DNA from: Streptomyces albogriseolus
Lineage (GTDB): Bacteria > Actinomycetota > Actinomycetes > Streptomycetales > Streptomycetaceae
Assembly (NCBI GenBank): GCA_014650475.1
Contig: BMVA01000009.1
Location: 248,001 to 312,000, forward strand
Direction: 5' to 3'
Length of the DNA stretch: 64,000 nucleotides
Positions 21,443 through 31,130 of this stretch are shown here, piece after piece (the first letter of the stretch is position 1; every line of letters begins with the position of its first letter). The notes under the pieces were generated by a model that worked only from the letters and a program-made list of their open reading frames with translations, had not been told where the DNA came from and searched no databases. The position numbers and the translations under genes were made by a program.

Positions 21443-22134
21443 CCACGTCCGCACCCGCAGGTTCCCTGCTCGCCGCGACGGACCTGCAGAAGACCTACGG
21501 CCCGACCAAGGCCCTCGACGGGGCCGCGTTCTCCATCCACCCGGGCGAGGTCGTCGCCGTGATGGGCCCCTCCGGCTCCGGCAAGTCCACCCTGCTGCAC
21601 TGCCTCGCCGGGATCGTCACCCCCGACGCCGGGTCCATCACCTACAACGGCCGCGAGCTGACCGCGATGAACGACTCCGAGCGCAGCGCCCTGCGCCGCT
21701 CCGAGTTCGGCTTCGTCTTCCAGTTCGGCCAGCTCGTGCCGGAGCTGACCTGCGTGGAGAACGTCGCGCTGCCGCTGCGGCTGAACGGCACCCCCCGCAA
21801 GGAGGCCGAGCGCACCGCCCTGTCCTGGATGGAGCGCCTGGAGGTCGACGACGTCCGCAAGAAGCGGCCCGGCGAGGTGTCCGGCGGTCAGGGCCAGCGG
21901 GTCGCGGTGGCCCGCGCGCTGGTCACGGGACCGCGCGTGGTCTTCGCCGACGAGCCGACCGGCGCGCTGGACTCGCTGAACGGCGAGCGCGTGATGGAGC
22001 TCCTCACCGAGGCCGCCCGGTCCACCAACGCCGCCGTCGTCCTCGTGACGCACGAGGCGCGGGTCGCCGCGTACTCCGACCGTGAGATCGTCGTCCGTGA
22101 CGGCAAGGCGCGCGACATGGAGCGCGTCGTATGA
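21439..22134 (+). CDS. ABC transporter ATP-binding protein (MacB/LolD type)
   Basis: A 231-residue ABC ATPase with Walker A GPSGSGKST (residues ~39-47), Q-loop FVFQFGQLVPELTCVEN, signature VSGGQGQRVAVARAL and Walker B VVFADEPTGALDS. The family pairs with FtsX-type permeases in lipoprotein release or antimicrobial peptide/antibiotic resistance. Both ends overlap neighbours by 4 bp (ATGA), so padR, ATPase and permease form a tightly coupled operon. Confidence 0.93.
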   Translation: MTTSAPAGSLLAATDLQKTYGPTKALDGAAFSIHPGEVVAVMGPSGSGKSTLLHCLAGIVTPDAGSITYNGRELTAMNDSERSALRRSEFGFVFQFGQLVPELTCVENVALPLRLNGTPRKEAERTALSWMERLEVDDVRKKRPGEVSGGQGQRVAVARALVTGPRVVFADEPTGALDSLNGERVMELLTEAARSTNAAVVLVTHEARVAAYSDREIVVRDGKARDMERVV

Positions 22135-24473
22135 GCGCCCGTCAGTGGGGGCGGGACCTGGCCCTCGGCACCCGCTTCGCCGTCACCGGCGGCCGCGAGG
22201 GCTGGACCCGGGCCCTGCTCACCGCCGTCGGCGTGGGGCTGGGGGTGGCGCTGCTGCTGCTCACCGCCGCCGTGCCGAACCTGCTCGACGGACGCGACCG
22301 GCGGGAGGACGCCCGCCAGGACCAGGCCTACAGCCAGGACACCCTGCGCCCGTCGGACGACACCCTGGTCATCGCGCACGCCAACAGCGACTTCAGGGAC
22401 AGGGACCTCCGCGGCCGCCTGGTGGAGGCCGAGGGCCCGAACGCCCCGGTGCCGCCCGGCGTGAGCGAACTGCCGAAGCCCGGCACGATGGTGGTCTCCC
22501 CCGCGCTGAAGGAGCTGCTCGCCTCCGACGAGGGTGAGCTGCTGCGGGACCGGCTGCCGTACGACATCGTGGGCACCATCGGCGAGCCGGGGCTGATCGG
22601 CTCCCAGGAACTCGCCTGGTACGCGGGCGCCACGGGGCTCGCCGAACGGCTGGACAGCCCGACCGTCATGCGGATCGACGCCTTCGGCGCGGACCGCAGC
22701 CAGTACACCGAGCCGCTCGACCCGGTCCTGGTGATGCTGACGCTGGTCATCTTCGTGGTGCTGCTGGTGCCGGTCGGCGTGTTCATCGCCACCGCCGTGC
22801 GGTTCGGCGGCGAGCGGCGCGACCGCAGGCTCGCCGCGCTGCGGCTGGTCGGCTCCGACAGCCGGATGACCCGGAGGATCGCCGCGGGAGAGGCGCTCGC
22901 CGGAGCGGTGCTCGGGCTGGTCTTCGGCACCGGCTTCTTCCTGGCCGGACGCGAGTTCGCGGCGTCCGTCGAGGTGTTCCGCATCAGCGTCTTCCCGAGC
23001 GACCTCAACCCCTCGCCTCTGCTGGCGCTGCTCGTCGCGGTCGCGGTCCCGGCCGCCGCGGTGCTGGTCACCCTGATCGCGCTGCGCGGCGTGGTCATCG
23101 AACCGCTGGGCGTGGTCCGCACGGCGCGGCCGGCCCGCCGCCGGCTGTGGTGGCGGCTGCTGCTGCCGCTCGCCGGTGTCGCCATGCTCGTGCCGATGAC
23201 CGGCCAGGGCCGTGACAACGGCGACTTCAACCAGTACCTGGTCGTCGGCGGTGTGATGTGCCTCCTCGTCGGGGTCACCGCCCTGCTGCCGTGGATCGTG
23301 GAGACGGTCGTCGCCCGGCTCGGCACGGGCGGTCTGGCCTGGCAGCTCGCCGTGCGCCGGCTCCAGCTGAGCAGCGGCACGGCGGCCCGCATGGTCAACG
23401 GCATCGCGGTGGCCGTGGCCGGCGCGATCGCCCTGCAGATGCTGTTCGCCGGCGTGGACGACCAGTACACCCGCGACACGGGACGGAACGTGTCCCGCGC
23501 GCAGATGCAGATCGATCTCCCCGACGGCGTGCCGGCGGCGCAGGCCGCGGCGAAGTTCGAGCGGACCGAGGGCGTGCGCGACGTCCACGCGCTCTCCTCC
23601 GTCTACGCCTACGAGCGGCCCGCCGACTCGGAGGAACCGGGCCGCGGGGCGCAGCTGACCGTCGGCGACTGCGCGGCCCTGCGTCTGCTCGCGAGGCTGA
23701 CCGGCTGCGCGGACGGCGACGTCTTCATGCTGACCGGCGCCGACTACGACACGGACACGCAGGTGCTCAACAAGCCGGGCCGCGCCCTGCACCTGGAGCA
23801 CGGCGGGGCGCCCGGCGCGCAGGGAGACGCCGTGTGGACCGTGCCCCAGGGCGTGCAGCGCGCCGCCTCCGTGCAGGACCCCACCGGGATGCCGAGCAAC
23901 GGGTTCCTGCTGACGCCGGGCGCCGTGACCCCCGAGGTCACGGGGCGGTTGTCCGGGAGGCTGTGGATCGCCGTCGACAGCTCGGTGCCCGACGTCCAGG
24001 ACCGGGTGCGCAACACAGCCGCCGCCGTCGACCCGCTGGCCCACGCGTCGACCTGGACCGCCACCGAACGCTCCACCCGCTTCGACTCCATCCGCACCGG
24101 TCTGTTCGTCGGCGCGACCGCCGTACTGGTCCTCATCGGCGCGAGCCTGCTGGTCTCCCAGCTCGAACAGCTCCGGGAGCGCCGCAAGCTGCTGTCGGCG
24201 CTGGTCGCCTTCGGCACCCGGCGCCGCACGCTGAGCCTGTCGGTTCTGTGGCAGACGGCGATCCCGATCGGTCTGGGGCTCGCGCTCTCCGCGCTGGTGG
24301 GCACGGTCCTCGGGGCGGTGCTGCTGCGGATGACCGCGACACCGGTCCAGGTGGACTGGGGCAGCGTGCTCGGGATGACGGGCGTCGGCGCGGGCGTGGT
24401 CGCCCTGGTCACCCTGCTCAGCCTCCCGCCGCTGCTGCGCATGATGCGTCCGGACGGTCTCCGCACGGAGTGA
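22131..24473 (+). CDS. FtsX-like ABC transporter permease
   Basis: A 780-residue permease of the duplicated MacB/FtsX type. It has an N-terminal membrane helix (~28-46), a helix cluster around 200-330, further helices around 360-440, and a C-terminal three-helix FtsX unit around 660-770; large extracytoplasmic domains lie between. It works with the upstream ATPase; expected roles are export or resistance to a membrane-active compound, with the ligand sensed by the PadR protein. It ends 12 bp from convergent oxyR. Confidence 0.9.
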   Translation: MSARQWGRDLALGTRFAVTGGREGWTRALLTAVGVGLGVALLLLTAAVPNLLDGRDRREDARQDQAYSQDTLRPSDDTLVIAHANSDFRDRDLRGRLVEAEGPNAPVPPGVSELPKPGTMVVSPALKELLASDEGELLRDRLPYDIVGTIGEPGLIGSQELAWYAGATGLAERLDSPTVMRIDAFGADRSQYTEPLDPVLVMLTLVIFVVLLVPVGVFIATAVRFGGERRDRRLAALRLVGSDSRMTRRIAAGEALAGAVLGLVFGTGFFLAGREFAASVEVFRISVFPSDLNPSPLLALLVAVAVPAAAVLVTLIALRGVVIEPLGVVRTARPARRRLWWRLLLPLAGVAMLVPMTGQGRDNGDFNQYLVVGGVMCLLVGVTALLPWIVETVVARLGTGGLAWQLAVRRLQLSSGTAARMVNGIAVAVAGAIALQMLFAGVDDQYTRDTGRNVSRAQMQIDLPDGVPAAQAAAKFERTEGVRDVHALSSVYAYERPADSEEPGRGAQLTVGDCAALRLLARLTGCADGDVFMLTGADYDTDTQVLNKPGRALHLEHGGAPGAQGDAVWTVPQGVQRAASVQDPTGMPSNGFLLTPGAVTPEVTGRLSGRLWIAVDSSVPDVQDRVRNTAAAVDPLAHASTWTATERSTRFDSIRTGLFVGATAVLVLIGASLLVSQLEQLRERRKLLSALVAFGTRRRTLSLSVLWQTAIPIGLGLALSALVGTVLGAVLLRMTATPVQVDWGSVLGMTGVGAGVVALVTLLSLPPLLRMMRPDGLRTE

Positions 24474-24485
24474 ACCGGAGGGCGT

Positions 24486-25430
24486 TCAGTCCTCCACCGT
24501 ACGGACCGGCAGGTCGCGCATCGCCTCGCGGAGCGACGCCGCCAGCTGTTCGTACTCCGTCGCCCTCGCCGCGCCCGTGCGCATGGCGAGGGCGATGCGG
24601 CGTCCCGGGGCGGGGTCGGCGAAGCGCGCGGTGAGGAGGCGGTCGGCGCGGCTGGTCTCCACCTCGACGGCGGTGCGCGGCAGCAGCGTGACGCCGAGGC
24701 CGCCCGCGACGAGCTGGACCAGCGTGGAGAGTCCGGCCGCCGTGGTGGTGGCGGCCACCCCCGCGCTGCCGGCCTCACGGCAGATGTCGAGGGCCTGGTC
24801 GCGCAGGCAGTGTCCCTCGTCGAGCAGCAGCAGGTTGAGCTCGCGCAGCACCGTGCGGGGTATGCCGTGGCGCCCGCCGAGCCGGTGTCCGGGCGGGGTG
24901 ACCAGTACGAAGTCCTCGTCGAACAGCGGCAGTTCGGTGACCCCGGCGACGCCGAGCGGCACGGCGAGCAGCAGCAGGTCCAGCCGGCCCGCGGCCAGCC
25001 CGTCGAGCAGGCTGGCGGTGTGCTCCTCGTGCACCTGGAGGTCGAGGCGCGGATAGCGGTCGTGGACCAGCCGCAGCACCGTCGGCAGCAGATACGGCGC
25101 CACCGTCGGGATGACGCCGAGCCGCAGCACCCCGGTGAACGGCGCCCGCAGCGCGTCCGCCTCCTCCATGAGCGCGCCGACCTCCGTGAGCACGGACTTG
25201 GCGCGGGCGGCGAGCTGCTCCCCGGCCGGAGTGAGCAGCACTCTGCGTGTCGTACGCTCCACGAGCGTCACGCCGAGCGTCTCCTCCAGCGCGGACAGCG
25301 CGCCGGACAGCGCGGGCTGACTCATCCCCAGGGCCGCGGCGGCGTCGCGGAAGTGAAGGTGCTCGGCCACCGCCGCGAACGCCCGCAGCTGGGCCAGGCT
25401 CGGCTGCCTGCGCCGGTCACCGACAGTCAC
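24486..25430 (-). CDS. oxyR: Hydrogen peroxide sensor OxyR (LysR family)
   Basis: A 314-residue LysR-type regulator. The winged helix is at 10-70 (PSLAQLRAFAAVAEHLHFRDA, MSQPALSGALSALE) and the sensor domain follows. The two redox cysteines of OxyR are present at C208 and C217 in GHCLRDQALDIC. GTG 25428-25430 is chosen because GGAAGGA lies seven bases upstream. It is divergent from ahpC, its established target in Streptomyces. Confidence 0.93.
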   Translation of the reverse strand: MTVGDRRRQPSLAQLRAFAAVAEHLHFRDAAAALGMSQPALSGALSALEETLGVTLVERTTRRVLLTPAGEQLAARAKSVLTEVGALMEEADALRAPFTGVLRLGVIPTVAPYLLPTVLRLVHDRYPRLDLQVHEEHTASLLDGLAAGRLDLLLLAVPLGVAGVTELPLFDEDFVLVTPPGHRLGGRHGIPRTVLRELNLLLLDEGHCLRDQALDICREAGSAGVAATTTAAGLSTLVQLVAGGLGVTLLPRTAVEVETSRADRLLTARFADPAPGRRIALAMRTGAARATEYEQLAASLREAMRDLPVRTVED

Positions 25431-25472
25431 TGATAGGTCCTTCCGATCAACCCGACCGAGTGTAGCTATTTC

Positions 25473-25507
25473 CCTGATCAATGCACTCTGTGCCAACATC
25501 AATCAGG
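25473..25507. promoter_or_regulatory. Candidate OxyR site in the oxyR-ahpC interval
   Basis: CCTGAT (25473-25478) and ATCAGG (25502-25507) are inverted and enclose two ATCAAT elements in an unusually AT-rich stretch. Four spaced contact points are how OxyR normally binds, but the exact half-sites are my guess. Confidence 0.4.
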
Positions 25508-25563
25508 TCCAACCCATGGGAAACACCCGCAAGTGGGGTGTTTCTTCGCTGCAAGGAGAGCCT

Positions 25564-26118
25564 GTGCTCACTGTCGGTGACAAGTTCCCCGAGTTCGAAC
25601 TGACCGCCTGCGTCTCGCTGGAGAAGGGCAAGGAGTTCGAGACGATCGACCACAAGACCTACGAAGGCAAGTGGAAGGTCGTCTTCGCGTGGCCCAAGGA
25701 CTTCACCTTCGTGTGCCCGACCGAGATCGCCGCATTCGGCAAGCTGAACGACGAGTTCGCCGACCGCGACGCCCAGGTCCTCGGCTTCTCCGGTGACTCG
25801 GAGTTCGTCCACCACGCCTGGCGCAAGGACCACGAGGACCTGCGCGACCTGCCGTTCCCGATGATGGCGGACCCGAAGCACGAGCTGATGCGCGACCTCG
25901 GCATCGAGGGCGAGGACGGCTACGCCAAGCGCGCCGTGTTCATCGTGGACCAGAACAACGAGATCCAGTTCTCCATGGTGACCGCCGGCTCCGTCGGCCG
26001 TAACCCGAAGGAGGTCCTGCGGGTCCTGGACGCCCTGCAGACCGACGAGCTCTGCCCGTGCAACTGGTCCAAGGGCGACGAGACGCTGGACCCGGTCGCG
26101 CTGCTGGCCGGGGAGTGA
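25564..26118 (+). CDS. ahpC: Alkyl hydroperoxide reductase C (peroxiredoxin)
   Basis: A 184-residue 2-Cys peroxiredoxin. The peroxidatic cysteine is C51 in FTFVCPTEI; C164 and C166 form the CPC resolving motif near the C-terminus, as in the AhpC reduced by AhpD in mycobacteria and Streptomyces. GTG 25564 follows AAGGAGAG; the longer frame starting at 25516 lacks homology. It is 6 bp upstream of ahpD and divergent from oxyR. Confidence 0.96.
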   Translation: MLTVGDKFPEFELTACVSLEKGKEFETIDHKTYEGKWKVVFAWPKDFTFVCPTEIAAFGKLNDEFADRDAQVLGFSGDSEFVHHAWRKDHEDLRDLPFPMMADPKHELMRDLGIEGEDGYAKRAVFIVDQNNEIQFSMVTAGSVGRNPKEVLRVLDALQTDELCPCNWSKGDETLDPVALLAGE

Positions 26119-26124
26119 GCTGAC

Positions 26125-26658
26125 ATGTCCCTCGACTCCCTGAAGTCCCGCATACCGGACTACGCCAAGGACCTGAAGCTCAACCTGGGTTCGGTCATCG
26201 GCAACTCCGACCTGCCCGCCCAGCAGCTCTGGGGCACGGTGCTGGCGACCGCGATCGCCTCGCGCTCCCCGATCGTGCTGCGCGAGCTGGAGCCGGAGGC
26301 CAAGGCGAACCTGTCGCCCGAGGCGTACACGGCCGCCAAGGCCGCCGCCGCGGTGATGGCGATGAACAACGTCTTCTACCGCACCCGCCACCTGCTGTCG
26401 GACCACGAGTACGGCAACCTGCGGGCCGGGCTGCGGATGAACGTCATCGGCAACCCGGGCGTCGACAAGGTCGACTTCGAGTACTGGTCCTTCGCGGTCT
26501 CCGCGGTCAACGGCTGCGGCATGTGCCTCGACTCGCACGAGCAGGTGCTGCGCAAGGCCGGCCTGGACCGTGAGGTCGTCCAGGAGGCGTTCAAGATCGC
26601 CGCGGTGGTGCAGGCCGTCGCCGCGACCCTTGACGCCGAGGCGGCGCTCGCGGAGTAA
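26125..26658 (+). CDS. ahpD: Alkyl hydroperoxide reductase D
   Basis: A 177-residue helical thioredoxin-like partner that reduces AhpC, itself recharged through lipoamide enzymes in actinobacteria. The active site C131-G-M-C134 with H138 ([10 protein letters not shown]) is intact. It forms a two-gene operon with ahpC and is followed by a strong terminator. Confidence 0.96.
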   Translation: MSLDSLKSRIPDYAKDLKLNLGSVIGNSDLPAQQLWGTVLATAIASRSPIVLRELEPEAKANLSPEAYTAAKAAAAVMAMNNVFYRTRHLLSDHEYGNLRAGLRMNVIGNPGVDKVDFEYWSFAVSAVNGCGMCLDSHEQVLRKAGLDREVVQEAFKIAAVVQAVAATLDAEAALAE

Positions 26659-26680
26659 CTCCGCGCCCGCCACGTCGCGT

Positions 26681-26716
26681 ACGGGCCCGTCCACCCGCTG
26701 GGGTGGACGGGCCCGT
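26681..26716. terminator. Terminator between ahpD and AI-2E gene
   Basis: A perfect 16-bp stem (26681-26696 with 26701-26716) with a GCTG loop lies between convergent genes. Confidence 0.88.
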
Positions 26717-26772
26717 CGCCGTTTCCGCGAAGGACGCCGGGGTGGCGGCCGTGCGCTCGCCGGCGCCTGGCG

Positions 26773-28146
26773 TCAGCGTGCGTCCGTGGACCCCGGGGGC
26801 CGGTCGGACTCCCCCTCGGGCGGCGGCTCGGAGTGGGCCGGGGCCGGGGCGTCCGGGGCGGACATGGCCGTCGCGCCCCGCGGCCTGGGCGACTGGACGA
26901 GGGCCGCCTCGTGGGAGAACGCCCGCAGATAGCCGACGACGGTGTTGGCGACGGCGACCAGCGGCACGGCGACCACCGCGCCGCCGATGCCGGCCACGAT
27001 GCCGCCGCAGGCCACCGCCAGCACCACCGCGAGCGGATGGACCCGCACCGCGCGCCCGAGGATGAACGGCTGGAGGATGTGGCCCTCGATCTGCTGGACC
27101 GCCAGCACCACCGCGAGCACCATCACGCCGGTGAACACGCCCTGGGTGACGAGCCCGACGACCACGGCCAGCGCGCCGGACACCACCGCTCCCACGAGCG
27201 GGATGAACGAGAACAGGAAGATGAAGACGGCGAGCGGCACCGCCAGCGGCACGTCGAGGAAGTAGATGCCCAGGCCGATGAAGATGGCGTCGATCAGCGC
27301 CACCACCACCGTGCCCCGCACATACGCGGTGAGCGTGCGCCAGGCGACCGGGCCGGCGCCGGCGACGCCCGGACGGGCCACGGCCGGGACCAGCTTGAGC
27401 GACCACTGCCAGATCCGCTTGCCGTCGTAGAGCAGGAACAGCGTCGAGAAGACCGCCAGCAGAATGCCGGTGAGCGCCTCGACGACGACCGTGACGCCCT
27501 CCAGTCCGGCCGAGGTGATCTGCTCGGTGTTGGCGCCGACCGCCTCGCGCAGGTTCTTGGCGATCTCGTTGATCTGCTTGTCGGTGACGTGGAACGGGCT
27601 GTTGAGCAGCCAGTTGCGCAGTTCGTCGATGCCGTCCTGGATCTGGTCGGACAGGGTGTCGACGTTCTCCATGACCTGCCAGGTCACGAACCAGCCGATG
27701 AGTCCCATCACCACGAAGCCGAACAGCGCGGTCAGCACGGTGGCCGGTCCGCGCGGCACCCCGAGCCGCCGCAGCCGGGCGACGGTGGGCTGGAGCAGCG
27801 CGGTGATGAGCAGCGAGGCGACGAACGCCAGCACCACCAGCTGGACGGCGCTGATGATGCGCATCAGCACCCAGACGGTGCCCGCGAGCACCAGCAGGCG
27901 CCAGCCGGCCTCGGCGGCGACCCGGACGCCCCAGGGCACGGCCTGCGCCGGGTCGGGGCGCGCCGGGAGGACGACCTGGGTGTATTCGGGGGGCGGCGGA
28001 GGCCGGTCGGTGCCGGTGGCGCCGCGCGCGGGGTCGTCGTCCGGCCCCTGGTCGCGCGTGACTTCGGCGCGGCGCTCCTCCAGCCGTTTGCCGACCTTCG
28101 TCAGTCCGGCTCCGACCCGGTCGAGCCATCCTGGCAGTCGCGACAT
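26773..28146 (-). CDS. AI-2E family transporter
   Basis: A 457-residue membrane protein of the AI-2E/TqsA family (PF01594). After a charged ~75-residue cytoplasmic N-terminus there are about eight predicted helices, with the conserved FSFIPLVGAVVSGALAV region and VQQIEGHILQPFILG motif near the C-terminal membrane half. Despite the name, substrates vary and some members are Na+/H+ antiporters. ATG 28144-28146 (MSRLPGWLDRV) is preferred over an upstream in-frame ATG at 28176. Confidence 0.88.
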   Translation of the reverse strand: MSRLPGWLDRVGAGLTKVGKRLEERRAEVTRDQGPDDDPARGATGTDRPPPPPEYTQVVLPARPDPAQAVPWGVRVAAEAGWRLLVLAGTVWVLMRIISAVQLVVLAFVASLLITALLQPTVARLRRLGVPRGPATVLTALFGFVVMGLIGWFVTWQVMENVDTLSDQIQDGIDELRNWLLNSPFHVTDKQINEIAKNLREAVGANTEQITSAGLEGVTVVVEALTGILLAVFSTLFLLYDGKRIWQWSLKLVPAVARPGVAGAGPVAWRTLTAYVRGTVVVALIDAIFIGLGIYFLDVPLAVPLAVFIFLFSFIPLVGAVVSGALAVVVGLVTQGVFTGVMVLAVVLAVQQIEGHILQPFILGRAVRVHPLAVVLAVACGGIVAGIGGAVVAVPLVAVANTVVGYLRAFSHEAALVQSPRPRGATAMSAPDAPAPAHSEPPPEGESDRPPGSTDAR

Positions 28147-28210
28147 GATCCGTCCTCTTCCCCCGTTTCTCCCCACCAGTCCCCCTGGCGCCGTCGATCA
28201 GACGGTACAG

Positions 28211-28251
28211 GGCGACAGCCCCGCACCGTAGGACGGTGCGGGGCTGTCGCC
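28211..28251. terminator. Terminator downstream of the transglycosylase gene
   Basis: A perfect 19-bp stem with an AGG loop lies between the transglycosylase stop and the AI-2E start, both leftward. Confidence 0.88.
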
Positions 28252-28292
28252 GGAGTCGAGCGCGCCGCGAGGCGGCGGGACGGTCCGCGGAC

Positions 28293-28991
28293 CTAGTACC
28301 AGTTGTTGGCCTGCCAGAACTCCCAGGCGCCGCACGGGCTGCCGTAGCGGTCGTCCATGTAGTTGAGGCCCCACTTGATCTGGGTGGCCGGGTTGGTCTG
28401 CCAGTCGGCGCCGGCGGAGGCCATCTTGGAGCCCGGCAGGGCCTGCACGAGGCCGTAGGCGCCGGAGGAGGGGTTCATGGCCTGGTAGTTCCAGCTGGAC
28501 TCGTGGTCCACGATGTTGCTGAAGCACTGGAACTGGTCGGCGGGCACCATCTGGCGGGCGATGGCCTGGACGTCGGCGACCGAGTAGGAGGCCTGCGCCG
28601 CGAAGGAGGACGCGTCACGCGCGGCGGAGCGGCTGGCGGCCTTCTCGGCCTCCTCGCGCTCCTTGGCCTCCTGCTCGGCCTTCTGGGCTTCCTTCTTCTT
28701 CGCGATCGCGGTCTCGGCGGCGGCCTTGCGGGCTGCCTCCTCCGCGTCCTTCTTGGCGGTCGCGTCCGCGGCGATGGCCATCGTCTGGGCCTGCTGCGTC
28801 AGCGACGCGGTCTGCACCTGCGCCTGCTGCCCCGCGGGGATGTCCGCGAGCAGCGTGGTGCCGGCTGCCGTCGCTTCGGCGTCGTTGTTCTGCGCTGCGG
28901 TGCTGCCTGTGGCAACGCCGACGACGCTTCCGACAGCGGTGACCGCCGTAGCCGAGGCCACTGCGAATCCCCGGACCGAGATCCGGCTCAC
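28293..28991 (-). CDS. Secreted lytic transglycosylase-like protein
   Basis: A 232-residue exported cell-wall hydrolase. A signal peptide covers about residues 1-33 (VRGFAVASATAVTAVGSVVG); residues ~65-120 form an Ala/Lys/Glu-rich coiled coil; the C-terminal ~80 residues are an SLT/GH23-like domain with the catalytic Glu in NIVDHESSWNYQA and the following SGAYGLVQALPGSKMA. GTG 28989-28991 has GGAAGGA six bases upstream; ATG 29007-29009 is the alternative. Such enzymes remodel peptidoglycan during growth and germination. Confidence 0.88.
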   Translation of the reverse strand: MSRISVRGFAVASATAVTAVGSVVGVATGSTAAQNNDAEATAAGTTLLADIPAGQQAQVQTASLTQQAQTMAIAADATAKKDAEEAARKAAAETAIAKKKEAQKAEQEAKEREEAEKAASRSAARDASSFAAQASYSVADVQAIARQMVPADQFQCFSNIVDHESSWNYQAMNPSSGAYGLVQALPGSKMASAGADWQTNPATQIKWGLNYMDDRYGSPCGAWEFWQANNWY

Positions 28992-29411
28992 ACGGTTTCC
29001 TTCCAGCATCGCCCGCTTCGGTGACCCTCGCGGACGCAATCGTGCCCCTGACACTGGCCTCCCCAACTACGGGTCACGGGAGGCACGGGCCCGGTGGGCA
29101 ACTCCTTCGACAGGAGCGCCGCGTGGTGCTCGGGCGGCATACGACGACGCTATGAAGTTGAAACGGTGTTTCCAAGTGGTCCTGTACGGCTGGGGATACA
29201 GCTGTGTCGTATGCGGGGCCTGACAGGAGTGAGACTCTGCCGTAACCGGGCGGCGCAAGGCAATTCTCTGTTGCGTGTGAAAGCTCACATGTCGTTTGGC
29301 CCCAGCGATTATCGGAAAGCCGCACACGCGCCGACGCCGCCCGGCTAGGCTCTACGCCTTTTCCGGACGGCGCCAACTCCCGCGTAACCGCCCCGTGTTG
29401 GGACGCGAGGG
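28992..29411 (-). other. 420-bp interval: long leader of the transglycosylase gene
   Basis: No gene is supported here. On the minus strand the last ~110 bases before the start can fold: GCCTCCC pairs with GGGAGGC around a short loop, GTGCC with GGCAC outside it, and GTGACCC can alternatively pair with GGGTCAC further down. This suggests a structured 5' UTR, but the conserved c-di-AMP riboswitch core was not recognised. Confidence 0.35.
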
Positions 29412-30737
29412 TCAGATGTGACCGTCTTCGAGCATTTCGGTCACAAGGGCCGCGATCTGGGACCTCTCGGACCTGCTCAGGGTCACATGAGCGAACAGCG
29501 GGTGCCCCTTCAGCTTCTCCACGACGGCGACCACACCGTCGTACCGGCCGACTCTCAGATTGTCCCGCTGCGCCACGTCGTGCGTCAGGACGACCCGGGA
29601 ATTGGCCCCGATCCGGGACAGAACGGTCAACAGGACGTTCCGCTCGAGCGACTGGGCCTCGTCCACGATGACGAACGCGTCGTGCAGCGAGCGGCCCCGG
29701 ATGTGGGTGAGCGGCAGGACCTCCAGCATGCCGCGCGCGGTGACCTCCTCGATGACCTCCCGGCTGGTGACCGCCGACAGCGTGTCGAACACGGCCTGGG
29801 CCCAGGGACTCATCTTCTCGGCCTCGGAACCGGGCAGATAGCCCAGCTCCTGCCCGCCCACCGCGTACAACGGACGGAAGACCATCACCTTCTGGTGCTG
29901 CCGCCGCTCCAGCACGGCCTCCAGACCCGCGCACAGCGCGAGCGCGGACTTGCCGGTGCCGGCCCGGCCGCCCATGGACACGATCCCGACGTCCGGGTCC
30001 AGCAGCAGGTCGAGCGCGATCCGCTGCTCGGCGCTGCGGCCCTTGATGCCGAACGCCTCCCGGTCGCCGCGCACCAGGCGGACGTTGCCCTCCGGGGTGA
30101 CCCGGCCGAGCGCCTTGCCGCGCTCGGACTGGATGGTCAGGCCCGTGTGCACCGGCAGGTCCGCGGCCTCCGGCACATACACATGGCCTTCCTCGAACAG
30201 GATGTCCACCTGCTCGCCGGGCAGGGTCAGCTCGGACATCCCGGTCCAGCCGGAGGAGTCCGTGATGGCGAGCTCCGCGCGGTACTCCTCGGCGAGGAGG
30301 CCGACGGAGGACGCCTTGATCCTGAGCGGGAGGTCCTTCGAGACGACGGTGACGTCGAATCCCTCCGCCTGCAGATTGCGGGCGACCGCGAGGATGCGGG
30401 AGTCGTTGTCCCCCAGGCGGTAGCCGCTGGGCAGCACGCTGGGGTCCGAGTGATTGAGCTCGACCCGCAGGGTTCCGCCGAGGTCCCCGGTCGGGATGGG
30501 GGCGTCGAGACGGCCGTACCGCACCCGGTAGTCGTCCAGCAGGCGCAGGGCCTGGCGGGCGAAGTAGCCGAGCTCGGGATGGTTCCGCTTGGCCTCCAGC
30601 TCCGTCACCACGACGACGGGGAGCACGACCTCGTGCTCGTCGAAGCGGCTCGGGGCATGGGGGTCGGCCAGCAGGACGCTGGTGTCGAGAACGTAGGTGC
30701 GCCGGTCGGGCTTGTGGCGCTTTGCGCTGGTCACCAC
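29412..30737 (-). CDS. PhoH family protein (PIN-PhoH, PhoH2 type)
   Basis: A 441-residue protein with an N-terminal PIN ribonuclease domain ([13 protein letters not shown], first catalytic Asp D18) at about 12-150 and a PhoH ATPase domain with Walker [10 protein letters not shown] (256-264) and Walker [11 protein letters not shown]. PhoH2 proteins of this architecture act as RNA helicase/nucleases. The GTG-GTG pair at 30732-30737 offers the start; the open frame further upstream is low-complexity and rejected. It is leftward, upstream of the transglycosylase gene. Confidence 0.92.
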   Translation of the reverse strand: MVTSAKRHKPDRRTYVLDTSVLLADPHAPSRFDEHEVVLPVVVVTELEAKRNHPELGYFARQALRLLDDYRVRYGRLDAPIPTGDLGGTLRVELNHSDPSVLPSGYRLGDNDSRILAVARNLQAEGFDVTVVSKDLPLRIKASSVGLLAEEYRAELAITDSSGWTGMSELTLPGEQVDILFEEGHVYVPEAADLPVHTGLTIQSERGKALGRVTPEGNVRLVRGDREAFGIKGRSAEQRIALDLLLDPDVGIVSMGGRAGTGKSALALCAGLEAVLERRQHQKVMVFRPLYAVGGQELGYLPGSEAEKMSPWAQAVFDTLSAVTSREVIEEVTARGMLEVLPLTHIRGRSLHDAFVIVDEAQSLERNVLLTVLSRIGANSRVVLTHDVAQRDNLRVGRYDGVVAVVEKLKGHPLFAHVTLSRSERSQIAALVTEMLEDGHI

Positions 30738-31130
30738 GGAAGGACGAACCCCCTCGGATGAGGTCGGGGAGCGACGAGACGGAGCTGGACCGGTCGACGG
30801 CCGCGATGCACAGCGGGACCGAGAACCGGCCCTCCGCCGCTTCTTCCGTGCCGTGACCGCACGGTCGGGCTGGTGCAAAGGGCCTCCCGGGCGGACGGCT
30901 CCCGTGCCGTCCGCTGAGATCCGACACCCGTGGTTCGGGCGTCGACCTGACTGAGTTATGCCCTCGAAGAAGCGCTGCCATGCCACGGCCCGTGACGACG
31001 CGCCGGTGAACGGCGCGTGACGCCTGGTGACCCGAGGGGGGCGCGAGGTGGTGCGGAGGCGCTCCGGGTGCCGCGGCGATGCGGGAGAAGGGGTGCGGGA
31101 GGCGAGGTGCGGGAGGCGAGGTGAGGGCGC
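30738..31130. other. Non-coding interval between uppS-like gene and phoH
   Basis: About 390 bases without a credible gene. It holds the promoter region of phoH and, near uppS, a 14-bp tandem duplication (31094-31121). Extended open frames here have no homology and Arg/Pro-rich shadow composition. Confidence 0.4.
31094..31121 (+). repeat. 14-bp tandem duplication
   Basis: TGCGGGAGGCGAGG occurs twice in direct succession just downstream of the uppS-like stop codon. Confidence 0.7.

Noticed and set aside
28992-29411. Canonical c-di-AMP (ydaO) riboswitch before the transglycosylase gene
   Set aside because: The location fits, but the conserved internal motifs I know (a GCTAACC-type element and GGGGTGAATC) are not present; only loose resemblance was found.
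30738-30986. N-terminal extension of PhoH by about 80 residues
   Set aside because: Composition is Arg/Ser/Pro-rich without a domain; the PIN domain begins cleanly after the GTG pair at 30732-30737.
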